64,000 nucleotides of DNA from Glebionis coronaria. Lineage: Eukaryota > Streptophyta > Magnoliopsida > Asterales > Asteraceae. Within the stretch, counting starts at the first letter, position 1. Each line of letters opens with the position of its first letter. Positions 35,951 to 47,307 of this stretch are shown here, piece by piece. The position numbers were made by a program, and so were the translations under genes. The notes under the pieces are model-generated. The model saw only the letters and a list, made by a program, of their open reading frames with translations, made no database searches and had not been told where the DNA came from. The DNA is taken from contig CM046878.1 of the NCBI GenBank assembly GCA_025667525.1, positions 572,860,868 to 572,924,867 of the forward strand. The letters run 5' to 3'.

Positions 35951-37776
35951 TGATAGGTGTGAAAACACCCATCCTTTTACCACTTAATTATAATGAAAAC
36001 AAGACCATAACGTGTATTTTATGTCGTAAATGTCGAAATTATGCGTGGTTTGTGTTTTTGTTGTGATTTTAGGATCAAAATGTAAAAAAGGAAGAAAACA
36101 CGGGCTTTCACGGTCTTTTATCCAAGAAAAAGACAAAAGACGAAGTCAAGAGATCAAGAGTGCAAAAAGAACGGAAGTCCAAGACCTATTCTGAAGATTT
36201 ATCGAAGAAAATGTCTAAAGACGGAAGTTTAATTAAGACGAAGAACTCAAGTCTAATTTATGTAGAAATTACAAGACGAGTTTAAAGTAATCCCAAGACA
36301 AAGTCTAAAAAGTCGAAAAACTTAGAAGACGAAAAAGACTAAGGACTAAACAAGAAAGAAAGAAAGAAGAAAGAGAGAAGAAGCTTCCACTAGTCCCTCC
36401 TCCCCTATAAATAGTAGACATAGAACTTTATTTCATTTTGTTGGCTAAATTAACAATTAGTCTTCCACCCTTAATACTTGCACATTTAATTTTCATGTCA
36501 TTTACATTAATTGCACCTTTAATTACTTTGTCTTGCACCTTTAATTGCAAGTAAGTTTTATTTTATTGTTATTGAATCTTTACTTTTATTGTTAATCTCT
36601 CATCTACTCTTCTTGTTTTGATATTAATCTTCATGTTTATGTTTATGTTTATGTTCTTTAGTTTTATTAATTTGATTAAGTGGGTTTTGATTATTTTGAT
36701 TATTATTATTAGTTTTACTAATTTGTTTTGATTAGTTATCATTAATAGACGGTTATTAATTAGTTTTGTTTAATCTTTTGGTTTATTTTGGTTAGTTTTG
36801 ATTAAGATTCGTCTTGCTTTTCGTTTCCCTTGTTCTTCGTCATTATTCTGTTACCCAGATTCCGAACCAGCATTTGTAGTTTATTATTTCGAACGAAGCT
36901 TTTCTCTTAATTATTCCGCATGAAGCTAGTATTCCGAATGAAGGTCTTGGTTTAGTTTATTCCGGATGAGTTGATATTCCGAACGAGCAATTTTTCTTAA
37001 TTATTCCGAACGAGCCAACATATTCCGAACCAGCATTTTTAGTTATTTATTCCGAACGAAGACTTTGTTTTGATTATTCCGATCGAAGCCCTATATTCCG
37101 AACGAACTAATTCTGTTGATTATTCCGAACGAAGGCTTATATTCCGAATCAACCTTTTAATCCGGATGAACAGTCATTCCGGATGAAGGGGTATATTCCG
37201 AACCAAGCAACATTCCGAATGAGTTGATTATTCCGAACCACCATTCCTTTTATTTATTCCGAACCAAGCTTTTTATTCCGCATGAGGTAGTTATTCCGAA
37301 CGAAGGTAATTTTTCCGAGTGAAGGTGACATTCCGAACGAAGAATTATTCCGAGTGAGGTGTTTTATTCCGAATGAGCATTTTTAGTTTATTTTGAGTTT
37401 ATGTTTTTTTTAAGTTTTAAACTTTATTTTTCCCGCCTTTTTACTTAGTCGCACTTTAAGTTTACTTGCCTTAGATTTATTTTAAGCTTGCCCTTTAGTT
37501 TATTTTAAGTTTACACTTTTAGTTGCCTTGCCTTTAGTTTAAGTTTAAGTTTGCCTTTTAATTTCTCGTCACGTTTTTATTTCCCGTCATTTATTTTCAA
37601 TTAGGTTTAGATTTAATTACCTGCCATTTACTTTAAAGTTTTCGCACTTTTTATTTTCACTACAACGACAAATATTTTTCTTAACCAAGAACGACTGAGT
37701 CACACTTAAACCAATAATCAATTCGATTAGACCACTTCAACGAACTTAATTTTCAACTAGCAAAATCTAGTTATCA
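35951..37776. mobile_element. Solo LTR with perfect 5-bp TSD, inside MULE B
   Basis: Starts TGATAGGTGTGAAAAC and ends CTAGTTATCA (TGATA/TATCA inverted ends), flanked by the perfect duplication GTCAC (35946-35950 and 37777-37781). The 1,826 bp contain no second LTR and no gag-pol, as left by LTR-LTR recombination. CCTATAAATAG near 36403 is a good TATA box. A TTCCGAA minisatellite fills 36858-37385. It is younger than MULE B because it interrupts it. Confidence 0.8.
36858..37385. repeat. Minisatellite of TTATTCCGAACGAAG-like units
   Basis: About 25 imperfect copies, counted by eye, of ATTCCGAAYGAAG/GAGC with spacers of variable length. The GAAC/GAAT/GCAT/GGAT changes are concentrated after TTCCG. 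Confidence 0.9.
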
Positions 37777-37949
37777 GTCACTGATTTGCAGTTTGTAAAA
37801 AATAATCACTGAAAATCCATTTAAACATGAATTTGCAGGAGCTTAACACATGCTTTGGATATCATTTGCAGATTTAACTTACATTTGTAGTTTGTCTAAA
37901 TGGTGATAAAAATCCATGTCAAACAACAATGTTGGTCAGTGGCTCTTTC

Positions 37950-38230
37950 AATTCCATATCAAACTCTTAGTATGTTTGACATTCTAGAGTCAAACATCAT
38001 TTGAAGCCTACCAAAATCCATGTCAAACTATCTATATGATGACTGCAAATGTTTGTCAATCTTCAATTTCTCACTGTCATGGGTTTTTGGATATAAGATT
38101 AGGCAATTATTCATTTACAATATTGGTCACTTTGCAAATCCATATCAAACTCTTAGGATGTTTAACATTCTAGAGTCAAATATCAATGGAAACCTACCAA
38201 ATCCATGTCAAACTACCAAAAACAACATAT
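37950..38230. repeat. Direct repeat pair inside MULE B
   Basis: ATATCAAACTCTTAGTATGT and following bases through ATTCTAGAGTCAAACATCA (about 37956-38001) recur with few changes at about 38145-38190. Non-coding. Confidence 0.7.
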
Positions 38231-38339
38231 TTTTCTTTCCATTAAACCTTAGAAAAACAAGGGTACATCAAGATATCCAAAATACACAATCGAAACCAGT
38301 TACACCTAAACACTATCCTACCATTCCGGCCTTCAATTT

Positions 38340-38669
38340 CTACAAAAGGTTGACCATCTCACACGCACCAAGATGGGATTGGTCCTTCAGAATTTGGAGA
38401 TGAGCTGCCTTTGCCATGTCCCTCTTTTTAGGATGCTTTAAGACTCTTGCAATTTGATAAGCGTCATCATTATCCACAACCCGTAGATAACTTTCCATCT
38501 CCTCAATGAACCTTGCTCTCTTTGTGACAATCTCATCCACCTCAGAACATAAAATTTTGAATTTCTCCTCTAATTGCAACTGATTCTCTAATTTCTTCTC
38601 CATGAACCTAATTAGGCGTGCAACCAAGTCCGTGGATTTAGAAGTAGATTCAAATTGAATGTTTGTCAT
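38340..38669 (-). CDS. Small coiled-coil-like ORF of MULE B
   Basis: A 109-residue frame, MTNIQFESTSKSTDLV to CEMVNLL. Rich in Glu, Lys, Leu and Arg with heptad-like spacing in residues 20-60 (MEKKLENQLQLEEKF, EIVTKRARFIEEMESYL). Not recognised as any known enzyme. It lies antisense to the PB1-like frames, near the right terminus, as the second gene of a two-gene MULE would. The frame is intact here, though expression is unknown. Confidence 0.4.
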   Translation of the reverse strand: MTNIQFESTSKSTDLVARLIRFMEKKLENQLQLEEKFKILCSEVDEIVTKRARFIEEMESYLRVVDNDDAYQIARVLKHPKKRDMAKAAHLQILKDQSHLGACEMVNLL

Positions 38670-38954
38670 TGTATGCTAGAAGAAAGTTTGTTTCGAATGA
38701 GAATGTTTATGCATAGAGTCATGTGTTATATAGACGTGAAAGTTAAAACATTGTGCAATTTTGGTCCTGAAAATAAAGGGGGAAAATGGTTCAGCTGATT
38801 TCATTAGTAAACAACGGTGGTTACAAAACACACCTCGATCAAAACAAGGCAATTAAAAGAAGAACATCATAAACTTAAAAAACATGAAGAACATCATAAA
38901 CATTGAAAACATGAAGAACATCATAAACATTACAAAACATGGTACACATCCTAA

Positions 38955-39263
38955 TCACTATCTTCCATGAGATCCACATAAGCTTGGTCAAATCAACCAA
39001 CTTTTGTGTGTCGCTATCACGCATTTCTTTCAAACAATCGACCCAACCATCTTCATTTTCATCAACCTTGGCCTCGATTACGTAATCAGCATTCCAATAT
39101 TTCCTAGGGTATTTCTCAGATGTTCACATTGATCGCGCAACACATTCACATAAGCTTGTGCAACCGCAACCATTTGACCAATGTACAGACCCGTACACGC
39201 AATGAGCTCTGAATCTCCGCATACTTCCTTCAATTCATTAAGGATTGGAGTTCTTCCAGTCAT
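38955..39263 (-). pseudogene. Second small antisense frame of MULE B, frameshifted
   Basis: Starts MTGRTPILNELKEVCGDSEL at 39263, goes on VAQAYVNVLRDQCEHLRNTL, and stops at 39078. The homologous-looking continuation, EAKVDENEDGWVDCLKEMRD and SDTQKLVDL, lies in another frame. It parallels the antisense frame of element A near 6.3 kb. Unknown function. Confidence 0.4.
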
Positions 39264-39812
39264 TTTACTTGAAATAATATGATTAGTTGAAAAAGTTTGT
39301 AAAAGAGTTAGGGTTACAGATAATTGAAATGTCGAATGTCGATGAACAACCGATTGTAAGAATATATAGTCTTTAAAGTTCGTGCAATTTAAGTCCCTGA
39401 TAAGTTTTAGTATCTCAAAGGTCTTGCAAATAACGTCCTTTAAAATGTGTCAGAATGTGGATTGTCCACTTTTTTTGCGGAAAAAACGGTTTCAGGGACG
39501 CATTTTGCATAAACGAAAGGTGAAATAAAGCGTGTTGGGTTGAAAAAAAGCTTTCGGGGACGCATTTTGCATGGACGTAAGTTGGGGATGTAATGGCGAG
39601 GCACTGGAAATGACAAAAATACCCTAACTTGCATGGCATGTGAGGGAGTTAACGGGGAAAAACGACCCAAACTTAAAAAAAGTTTATTCGGGGGTAATTT
39701 TGCATGGAAATGAAAAGTATAGTGACAAAATTACCTGAAGTTTTCATTCGGTGGCAAAATTGCTGTTTTTACAAAGTCTAGAGACGAAATATGCATTTTA
39801 CCTGAAATTGTT

Positions 39813-42800
39813 TGTTAAAAGTTTTCGGTTATACAACAGTATTGAATATTTAATTCCCTTATTGAGGGTATTGATAATACCCACCAACCGTGACCTCTTA
39901 TCTTCCTGACAATCTTTCATTTATCTTACTCCGTAACTTTTTATATCCCACTCAAATACACATAATAATATGCAAACATTATGCAACTACCCAAACCATG
40001 TAACGATCTGTTTTATTCATTTTTAAATTCATTTTAACCTTCTCAAATCCTATTATATTACATAAATTTCAAATCCAACATTAAATTATATATAACCAAA
40101 TAACATTCGATACTTTGATATAAATTTCTATCATTTTTTCTTTCCTTATTCTAATATTAAATCTTAATTTCAAACTCATTTGCAAACCAAAACGGGCCCT
40201 AAGTTTGTGACAAATTTTTTATTTTATATCACATGAACATTAAAAGGGTGTTTTTTGTTCGGCGTCTATAACATGCATCGTTCAATAAGCAAATGATCAG
40301 AGAAATCCAAAAACAAGGATAAAAGAAACAAAAACAATGTATAACGCAATAGAATTCGAGTGACATTAACCAACAAATGTTACTAGAGATATGTGTCGAA
40401 CACTATTTGTGAAATATGTGATACAAAAACAAAAATAAATGTATGACAAAATAAATTTACAAAATAAAAATAAATGTATGAAAAATGACAAAATAAATTT
40501 ACAGCCTTGGGCCTTATGGTGTGGATTTTTTAATATCTTGGATCAGGCCCAATCATCCAGCTTTCCTAGAACTGGGCTTGTTTATTTTTTGTCACTTTTT
40601 TATTACTTTTCACTATTATAAAGTTTTTGCTAAAAAAAAATCTATTATAAAGTTCGATTTTTGTAAAGCTTATTGAGAAAATCAAGTGACGTCCCAGATA
40701 TATGAGAAGGATGCCATTTGGCTTCAAGCTTTTCTCAATGCTTTCCAGTTTTTCCAATGATCTTTTTAGTCACAAAACCAACTTTGTGCCTACTTTACAC
40801 AAGTTAACATGACAAAAAACAATGATAAAAAGTTGTGTTTCTTGGATGATCTCATTAACAAAAGCAATACTTGTAGCTAGATCTTATATCTTTTGAGTCG
40901 ATGCTACGTCAATTGATAACGAAACGGGTATCATTTAATTGGATAGCTCAAATTCAAATCCAACACAAGACATACAGAAACAAAAGTAGATTGCAAGAGA
41001 TGAGGTTTGAAAACTCATCGCCAGCATTTATCTTATTATACTTTTTAATCACTCTGAATATTTATTCAGACCAATAAACGGATGAGGTTTTTCTTGTTCA
41101 TTATTAGACGAGTGGGGCAATACAACCATATGGGTTGTTTTTCGTCTAGTATCAACACCCTCTTTGGGTCCTCGACACCAACATTTAGTATACTTCCCAA
41201 GAGGCTCACCTAGTTATGGTATATTGCCTGCTTTTACCAAACAACTCATTGATGTAATGTAAGAACAAAGTTCCTTCAACTATACTACACTACTAAAGCC
41301 TAAAGGAAGTCTAAAAAAGTGTATTAGAAGCAAGCCCATAAAAGTAAGGACCCCAAATTGTATAGGATGATTGCAACCTAAATAATAGTACACCACAATA
41401 ATTATTGATAGCTAGATAAATATTGCTTAAGGTCCAAACCATGAATGATGATAGCAACCTAAATAATAGTACACCACAATAATTATCAAGCATAAAAATC
41501 AAACCGGCCAACCAATTACCAAATAGAAAAACAAAAAGATAAGGTAGAATAATTGTGATAATGAAATCATTGACAAAAAAAAAACGTAAGAGTTAGTTTG
41601 ATAATAATGGCATATTAGGCATAACTACATTACTAGAATTCAAAGACAACATATGATGATGTCAAAATTTTGAATAAAGATTTCTAAGCATGAATGTAAC
41701 GAGTATTAGTGGATTAACGGACCCTAAACCCACAAACCGGGCTTGGGCCTATTAATCCACTAATAACGAGAACCGAAAACAGGAAAAGAACAAGAATCTA
41801 TAAAAAAAATGTAACACTGTGTTTATTGTTTAAGAATTATATAGATTGAATAAAATGTAATATGTATAGTATGAGCATAGTCTAACAATGTGTACTTTGA
41901 CGATAACGAGTTGCCACTGGTATGGAAAATTTGGTGTGGTCATGAATGTGAATCCTCAACTCTCACCTGTAACAGTTATGCAGACAAAGACATTAGATTA
42001 ATTGAACCAGAAACCAGAAAAGTAAGACTTTTCTATCTAATCGCCATATTTGAAATGTTTTTAGACATTTTAATGGATAATTTGACATGAGGGTTAGTGG
42101 AATTACGACCCCATCTAGAATTAGTTCTGTGTTAAAAGTGCTTAGTGAATTAACCTCATTTTCAACATTGTAGAACTAATCAAGTCTATATTAGCTAGCC
42201 GGGTTTATCAACTAGATACCTTATCCTCTATATATATGACAAAATGACGAAAGGAACACTTATAAAGTGAGAAATGTATTACTTGATGTTGAAATCCACT
42301 TTCTAGAATCAATCATGGGCACGACTACAATCAATCATATGTTATATGGCGCTTAGTTATCGGAAATTACATAAAAAGAATTTTCAAGTGTCGTTCAACA
42401 CATACGAAAAAACAAACCAAAAACGTACTCAATTTAGATTCTTTAAGCTTTTCAGTATGAAAGATGCCCAACTTGGACTAAATTAGCATACTACAACTAT
42501 AAATTATCTAATAACCGTGTGCTCAAAGAAGAAAAAAGAGAAAAGGGACAACAAGATATCTCGTTCCACCGAATGCTGAGCAGTATGATAGCTTTCTTAT
42601 AAAAAATCAACATAATGACAGTGAGGATGCAGTGTGGACATGAAGGATTTTTAAATGTACACACAAAGGAACACAACAATTATACTCTTCTATTTCTTTA
42701 TAAAAGGGACTACTAGTATTGGATTATAGTAAGGATGGCTTTATTCATATATGATTGAATAGAATTTGGACTTTTGTATACTATAAGATATGAGGAATTT

Positions 42801-43367
42801 TATTTGCAGTAAGATTCTATATTCCATATATGATTATTTGGTGGAGGTAAGATGGGATTTAGACTAGTACCCATACCTACAGGTGTTTGACAAGTAGTAC
42901 CCAAACGGCCAAACTTGTGTTGTAGTAAAGCACTTAGCATTCTCCGTTTAGCAAGTTTGTTTTTCTAACGTATATAAGAGGTGGACTGACATAGGTTAAG
43001 GTGGCTGTAAAAATGCGAATTTATGTAACTAGTCCTGAATATATAATTGAAAGCGAACCCATATATTGATCGGAAAAAGGTCCGCTTTATAGCTTTTTAA
43101 CAGACACTTTGAACATCTTGAGCCCACAAATTAGGTGGTTGATGGGGTCTTAGCATTATCATCCTATTAGTTATTGCCTTATTGAATGAGTGGAAGCAAA
43201 TTATTTCAAATTATAATCTTATGATTCCTTGAAGATATTATGCTATTTGAGTTATAACTATTATGAACTGAAATAATTGGTAGTTAAATAATTTACCTCT
43301 AAGGATCATTCTCTTTAGGGGCTGTGAGCTCCCTATGTATACTTGTATTGAACTTTAACTAAACAAT
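39813..43367. other. Intergenic region, no gene recognised
   Basis: Mostly AT-rich. A 33-base word containing GCAACCTAAATAATAGTACA is repeated at about 41369 and 41453. A hairpin has arms ATTAGTGGATTAA (41705-41717) and TTAATCCACTAAT (41752-41764). CAAACCAAAACGGGCCCTAA near 40186 looks like one end of a Tourist-like MITE without a visible partner. Open frames are short and unrecognised. Confidence 0.4.
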
Positions 43368-45268
43368 TCATCTTCTAATCAATGAGTAGGTTCCAAGAAG
43401 GGATATGAGAAGACCGAATATTGACAACACCTGCAAATACATGATTAACGATACATTTCAGCTCAAATGCTTTAAAAAGCCAAAAAGAACTTCTATTTTA
43501 ATATAAAGCGAAATTGTATATGTGCTTACCTTTTTATGTGAAGACGAGTAGTCCATTCTCGGAAGAACATAACTTTGTGTACCAAGGTTATAGACCAAAG
43601 TGCCATCAGGATAATACAACCCAAAGTTCCTCTCTGATGTTGGACCAGGCTTTTGATTCTCATTAAAAAGGGCAAAAATGTAAATATCAATTGGCTGTGA
43701 AGGTCTAGCTGGTGTCCCTTGCCCTTGTTGCATTCTTTGCATCAAATTTCTATTATAGATTCCTGCATTTTGAACCGTTGCTCCTGCCTCATTCTCATCC
43801 CCCTTAGAAGGCCAACCCGTTTCAGATAATTTGACTTCAACGTCAGTGTGACCCAATGCCTTTATAGCGGAATAAACAGCATCAATTTGTGCATACAACA
43901 TATTATCATATTTCAAATTAGTATTTGGGTCAACTGAACCATTGTTTGGTTCAAATAGAACATATTCCAAGGGGACATTGTTTGGGTCACTCTTGTAAGC
44001 AAAATAAGGGTACGCGTTGATGAAAAATGGTGAGTCAACTTGAGCATGAAAATCGAGAATTGGTTTGATATATTGAACCATACTTTCCTGAAATGTCCCT
44101 TGTGAAGGTGGGAAGGAATTTGCTAAAATTTGAAGGGAATGAGCCGTTGTTATATAAACCTGCTTGTCTAATCCAAGGTTAACTAAAGCTTGGTGCATAC
44201 CCTTCATAGCTGGAAGTAGATAGGATGCTAACTGATTATCTCCTCCCAGAACCTCGTTTCCAACATTGATACATGTGATCTTCGTTTGTGTAAGATAAGG
44301 TTGTATGTTTTGTTGAATCCACATTTGAGCTTGTTGAGAATCTCTCATCTTTTGAAGGTATTCGTTACCTAAACCAACGATGACTTCGATATTGGTTCCT
44401 GCGAATGCTGTTAAAACGCTCGGATCAGCGTCATATACTTTTACTCTATTGATGTTTAGTGATTTAAGGAGGTTGGATACTTGTGATGGAGGCGGGAGAT
44501 TATTGGCAATTCGTCCATAGTTCACTCCAACTCCAATGCCGAAGATACCAACAAACAATTCTGGAAACAAACAGTTCGACACAAGTAAGACTTAATTTTG
44601 TACCACCACCTCTACATATATAACTTGTTTACGAAGATCCGGCATCAATGTATTAAATCTAACTTACATTTGTTTGCAAATAACAGGCCCTATAATGTAA
44701 AAATCTAACAATCAAAACACTAAAGAATGAATCTATCCTACTTGAGGGTGTTTCTGGTTTGCTTATCCAAAAAGCAATCACCTATCAAGTACTGTAGTTT
44801 TGCCTTTTAGGGGCAGTTTGGGATTGCTTGGTAAAACAGCTTATGTTAGTAATTGCTTTTTTTGAACTTAGCTTTTATGAAGAAAAAAAAAACAGTTAAA
44901 GTTTATTGGATAAGCATCCTAAGCACAAATATCCTCCTAGTTTTAGTACAGCTTTTCTTGTGATAATCCAGAATCAATGTATTCAAACAGAACATAAACA
45001 TAAAAAAATCCAACATCAATGCTACAATCACACAACTTAACCCAGGAAAAAAAAAACATAGTACAGTACTATAATTTACAACAAATCTCTAATAAAACCT
45101 TAATTTAAAAGTTTGAACTACCTATAGATTTACCAACAAGCTAAGGAACGAACCAGAACACAAAACGACCTGATGCACTTAAAATAAACTAAACAATACT
45201 GCAAAACACAATTAGTTAGTACCTGATAAGGTGAGCAACAAAACCAATGTACGGAAAAAAGCAGCCAT
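43368..45268 (-). CDS. Glucan endo-1,3-beta-glucosidase (GH17)
   Basis: Cleaves beta-1,3-glucan (callose) in the cell wall or at plasmodesmata. Three GT-AG exons: 45223-45268, 43530-44560 and 43368-43430, joining to 1,140 nt, 379 aa. Residues 1-25 form a signal peptide (MAAFFRTLVLLLTLS, then ELFVGIFG). The mature part starts IGVGVNYGR. GH17 catalytic residues are present: acid/base Glu118 (INVGNEVL) and nucleophile Glu262 (SETGWPSKGDE). There is no X8/CBM43 domain. Exon 3 adds VLSIFGLLISLLGTYSLIRR, a hydrophobic tail that could direct GPI or membrane anchoring. Without splicing of intron 2 the frame would end 28 codons later in intron sequence. Most similar, from memory, to Arabidopsis At2g27500 (endo-1,3-beta-glucosidase 14). 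All key residues are intact, so it is likely functional. Confidence 0.95.
44561..45222 (-). other. Intron 1 of the GH17 gene
   Basis: GT at 45221-45222 and AG at 44561-44562 on the minus strand. Contains mirrored GCTTATCCAAAAAGC and TTTGGGATTGCTTGG words near 44760-44830, possibly a small MITE relic. No coding content. Confidence 0.7.
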
Positions 45269-45401
45269 TAAAACTCAAAATTTACTAACCACCGTAGCTT
45301 CTCCGTCGTACTCCAAACAGCCGGAGAAACTTTGGGTATTCTAAGAGAAATAAATGTGAAACAGAGAGTATTATCGAAAATTTAATGTATGCATGTGTGT
45401 G

Positions 45402-45407
45402 TTTATA
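45402..45407 (-). promoter_or_regulatory. Putative TATA box of the GH17 gene
   Basis: TATAAA on the minus strand within CCTTTTATAAACAC, about 135 bases upstream of the ATG. It would place transcription start near 45370 and give a leader of about 100 bases. Confidence 0.5.
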
Positions 45408-45816
45408 AAAGGATAATATATGATGTCATAAGTATAAGGATAGTTTGTAAATATAGTAAAATAATCTAGTGTGAACAAAGTGAGTTGATATTTTTATGAC
45501 GGACTAATAATTGACTGCCACGTGTAAAATTGGTTTTATTTTTGGAAAGCAGCCAATACAGTATTCCCGGGTTTATTACCGACTTGTAGAGGTCTTTACG
45601 AAATTGCCCTTTTTAAAGTGGTCGTGACATTTACTTGCTAAAATTGTATCTTACGTTATTTGGTGTTGATATTTTTTGTAATAGAAAAAATATAAGTATG
45701 TTACTACTTCTTTCCTCCTATAATTAATAGTTCAGGTTCAACAGGTTCAATAAGAGATAAGAAATGTATATTACAAAATTTATAACATGTTCTTACTAAA
45801 TTAAATATGATAAGAA

Positions 45817-46028
45817 TCAACTGAGCTGGCTTAATTGGTCATCAAAAGTAACCTTGAGGAGGTATTTTTAGAGAAGTTTTAAGTTCGAGTCTTACTAAAA
45901 AACTTCAGGGGCTTGAATTAAATAGAAACAATAGTGGGATTTATCCCCTAAGAAGAAGGTTCGAGGCTTGCTTACTAGTCACTGTAAGCTCGATTCACTA
46001 ACTATTAACTTGCCGTTTAAAAAATAAA
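45817..46028 (+). mobile_element. tRNA-derived SINE, second copy
   Basis: A-box GAGCTGGCTTAATTGGTC and B-box AAGTTCGAGTCTTAC are clear. The body matches the copy at 32368-32546. Flanks TAAATATGATAAGAA (45802-45816) and TAAATGTGATAAAAG (46029-46043) are an imperfect duplication (12 of 15). Confidence 0.7.
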
Positions 46029-46053
46029 TAAATGTGATAAAAGTAAGCAATAA

Positions 46054-46080
46054 GGGGGGGGGGGGGGGGGAGGGGGGGGG
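46054..46080 (+). repeat. Guanine homopolymer tract
   Basis: Seventeen G, one A, then nine G. It could form a G-quadruplex. Length may be unreliable, as such runs are often misassembled. Confidence 0.9.
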
Positions 46081-46399
46081 CTAAAAGTATTTTCTATCAA
46101 TTTCTACAAAAAGAGACATTAAAAGTTATTTTTATCAACTCATACTTTTAAGAAAAAGAGTAAGTAACAGAGGAGAGCATTAAAAGTATATTCTTACTCA
46201 AAAATAGTAAACAAAAGTGTAAAACTTTTAATGACTTTTTTTTAGTAGGAAAAAGAGTAAACAAAAGTTGTGAGTTTCTTTTCTTAATTTTATATTCATT
46301 ATGTTATTGTAAGGAAAAATTATAATGGCTTAAATAATTATAAATCTTATCAGTAAGCAAAACTTTTAATAAGTAAATGTCATTTATTTTGTAGTGGTA

Positions 46400-46584
46400 G
46401 ATTAAATTTCCTATAGTACCCTTATTTGAAAGTATTATTACAAACTATAAAGTTGTAAATTAATTGGTTAAGGGTAAAATTGACATTGTGTAAAAAGTAA
46501 GAGAGATAAAACTGAAAAAGTGATATTTTTATAAAATTGCGTGTTTTTTGTCGGTATGCTATTGTTTATTGGATGGATGGAGTA
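46400..46584. mobile_element. Stowaway-like MITE relic (right part)
   Basis: AAGGGTAAAATTGACATT and AAAAAGTAAGAGAGATAAAA, ending GGATGGATGGAGTA, follow the same order as the right half of the Stowaway-like element at 62098-62362. The left end is not readable. Confidence 0.4.
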
Positions 46585-46594
46585 TGTGATAACT

Positions 46595-46819
46595 TGTTAT
46601 GTATGTGTATTTTTTATTTATTTAAAATAAATTTTTAATATTTTATAATTTATTTTGTGTTTTTGAAAGTTATCGTATAACTAATATTTAAAGTTTCATA
46701 ATGTAATCATATTATCAATCAATTAAGTTAAAGATCAATAGTATCGCTACTTTTTAAGGAGCAAGCCTATGTTCGAAATGGTGCTACATATCTCGGTACT
46801 ATCTGAGAATGTCGTATCA
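46595..46819 (+). repeat. Left LTR of the miniature gag-bearing element
   Basis: About 225 bp, substantially diverged from the right copy, so the element is old. Confidence 0.55.
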
Positions 46820-46902
46820 ATTGTTGCTTTCATTGAAATGTCTCGTTAAAGGCTTCTAATACAGGGTTCTAATGACAAAAAAATAATTTGTTCAGTGTCC
46901 GG

Positions 46903-46992
46903 TATTGTTCATCAGATAAGTATTATTCATCAGATGAGTATTGTTCATCAGACAGGGTACTGCTCATCGATAAGTTATTGTTCATCAATGAA
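46903..46992 (+). repeat. 18-bp tandem repeat
   Basis: About five copies of TATTGTTCATCAGATAAG with substitutions. Confidence 0.85.
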
Positions 46993-47033
46993 TTTTTTTA
47001 GAACTGTTTTAGAGTTCGGTTCATGGCATCAGG

Positions 47034-47300
47034 TGGGAAAACGAGCAAGACGCGAAAAACGCACTATCTAAGCTTTTGCAGATAGGTACGATGGCCGAAT
47101 ATTAGAGTGAGTTTGTGTTACTTGCAAACCCGGTAACGGGGATCACTATAAACTTAATTAAATGTTTTCATATCTTTGGCCTCAAAGTGTCGTTACAACG
47201 GGAACTGTTGAGGTTAAGGTTTAAAACTTTAGGAGAAGCTTTCTATTTAGCGAGTATCACTAAGGCTCGTTTCGAGGCAATTACATAAAAAGAAAAAGCA
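47034..47300 (+). pseudogene. Retrotransposon gag fragment with stops
   Basis: Translation gives WENEQDAKNALSKLLQIGTM, AEY, stop, SEFVLLANPVTGI, then IKCFHIFGLKVSLQRELLRL and TLGEAFYLASITKARFEAIT before a second stop. The pattern (G-T-x-A-E-Y, V-T-G-I, G-L-K, L-G-E-A-F-x-L-A) is that of plant retrotransposon Gag. Stop codons at 47103-47105 (TAG where CAG is expected) and 47286-47288 make it a relic. Confidence 0.7.
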
Positions 47301-47307
47301 GGTCGTT

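Larger units (their letters stand above)
33945..39803. mobile_element. Mutator-like element B with perfect 9-bp TSD
   Basis: Left end GGGTAAAGTGCATATTTCGT and right end CGAAATATGCATTTTACCT are inverted, flanked by the perfect 9-base duplication GAAATTGTT (33936-33944 and 39804-39812), the MULE hallmark. Similarity of the ends continues inward for 100 bases or more (GAAAACTTCA, AATTTTGTCACTATACTT). Right-terminal text (GGAAATGAC, GAGGGAGTTAACGG) also matches element A, so A and B belong to one related family. Inside: PB1-like relic and acidic frame (+), two small frames (-), and a solo LTR at 35951-37776. No transposase core was found, so it is non-autonomous. Confidence 0.85.

Noticed and set aside
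43458..43529. GH17 C-terminus read through into STYTISLYIKIEVLFGFLKH
   Set aside because: A strong donor GTAAGC and an acceptor 99 bases on give an in-frame family-like third exon instead.
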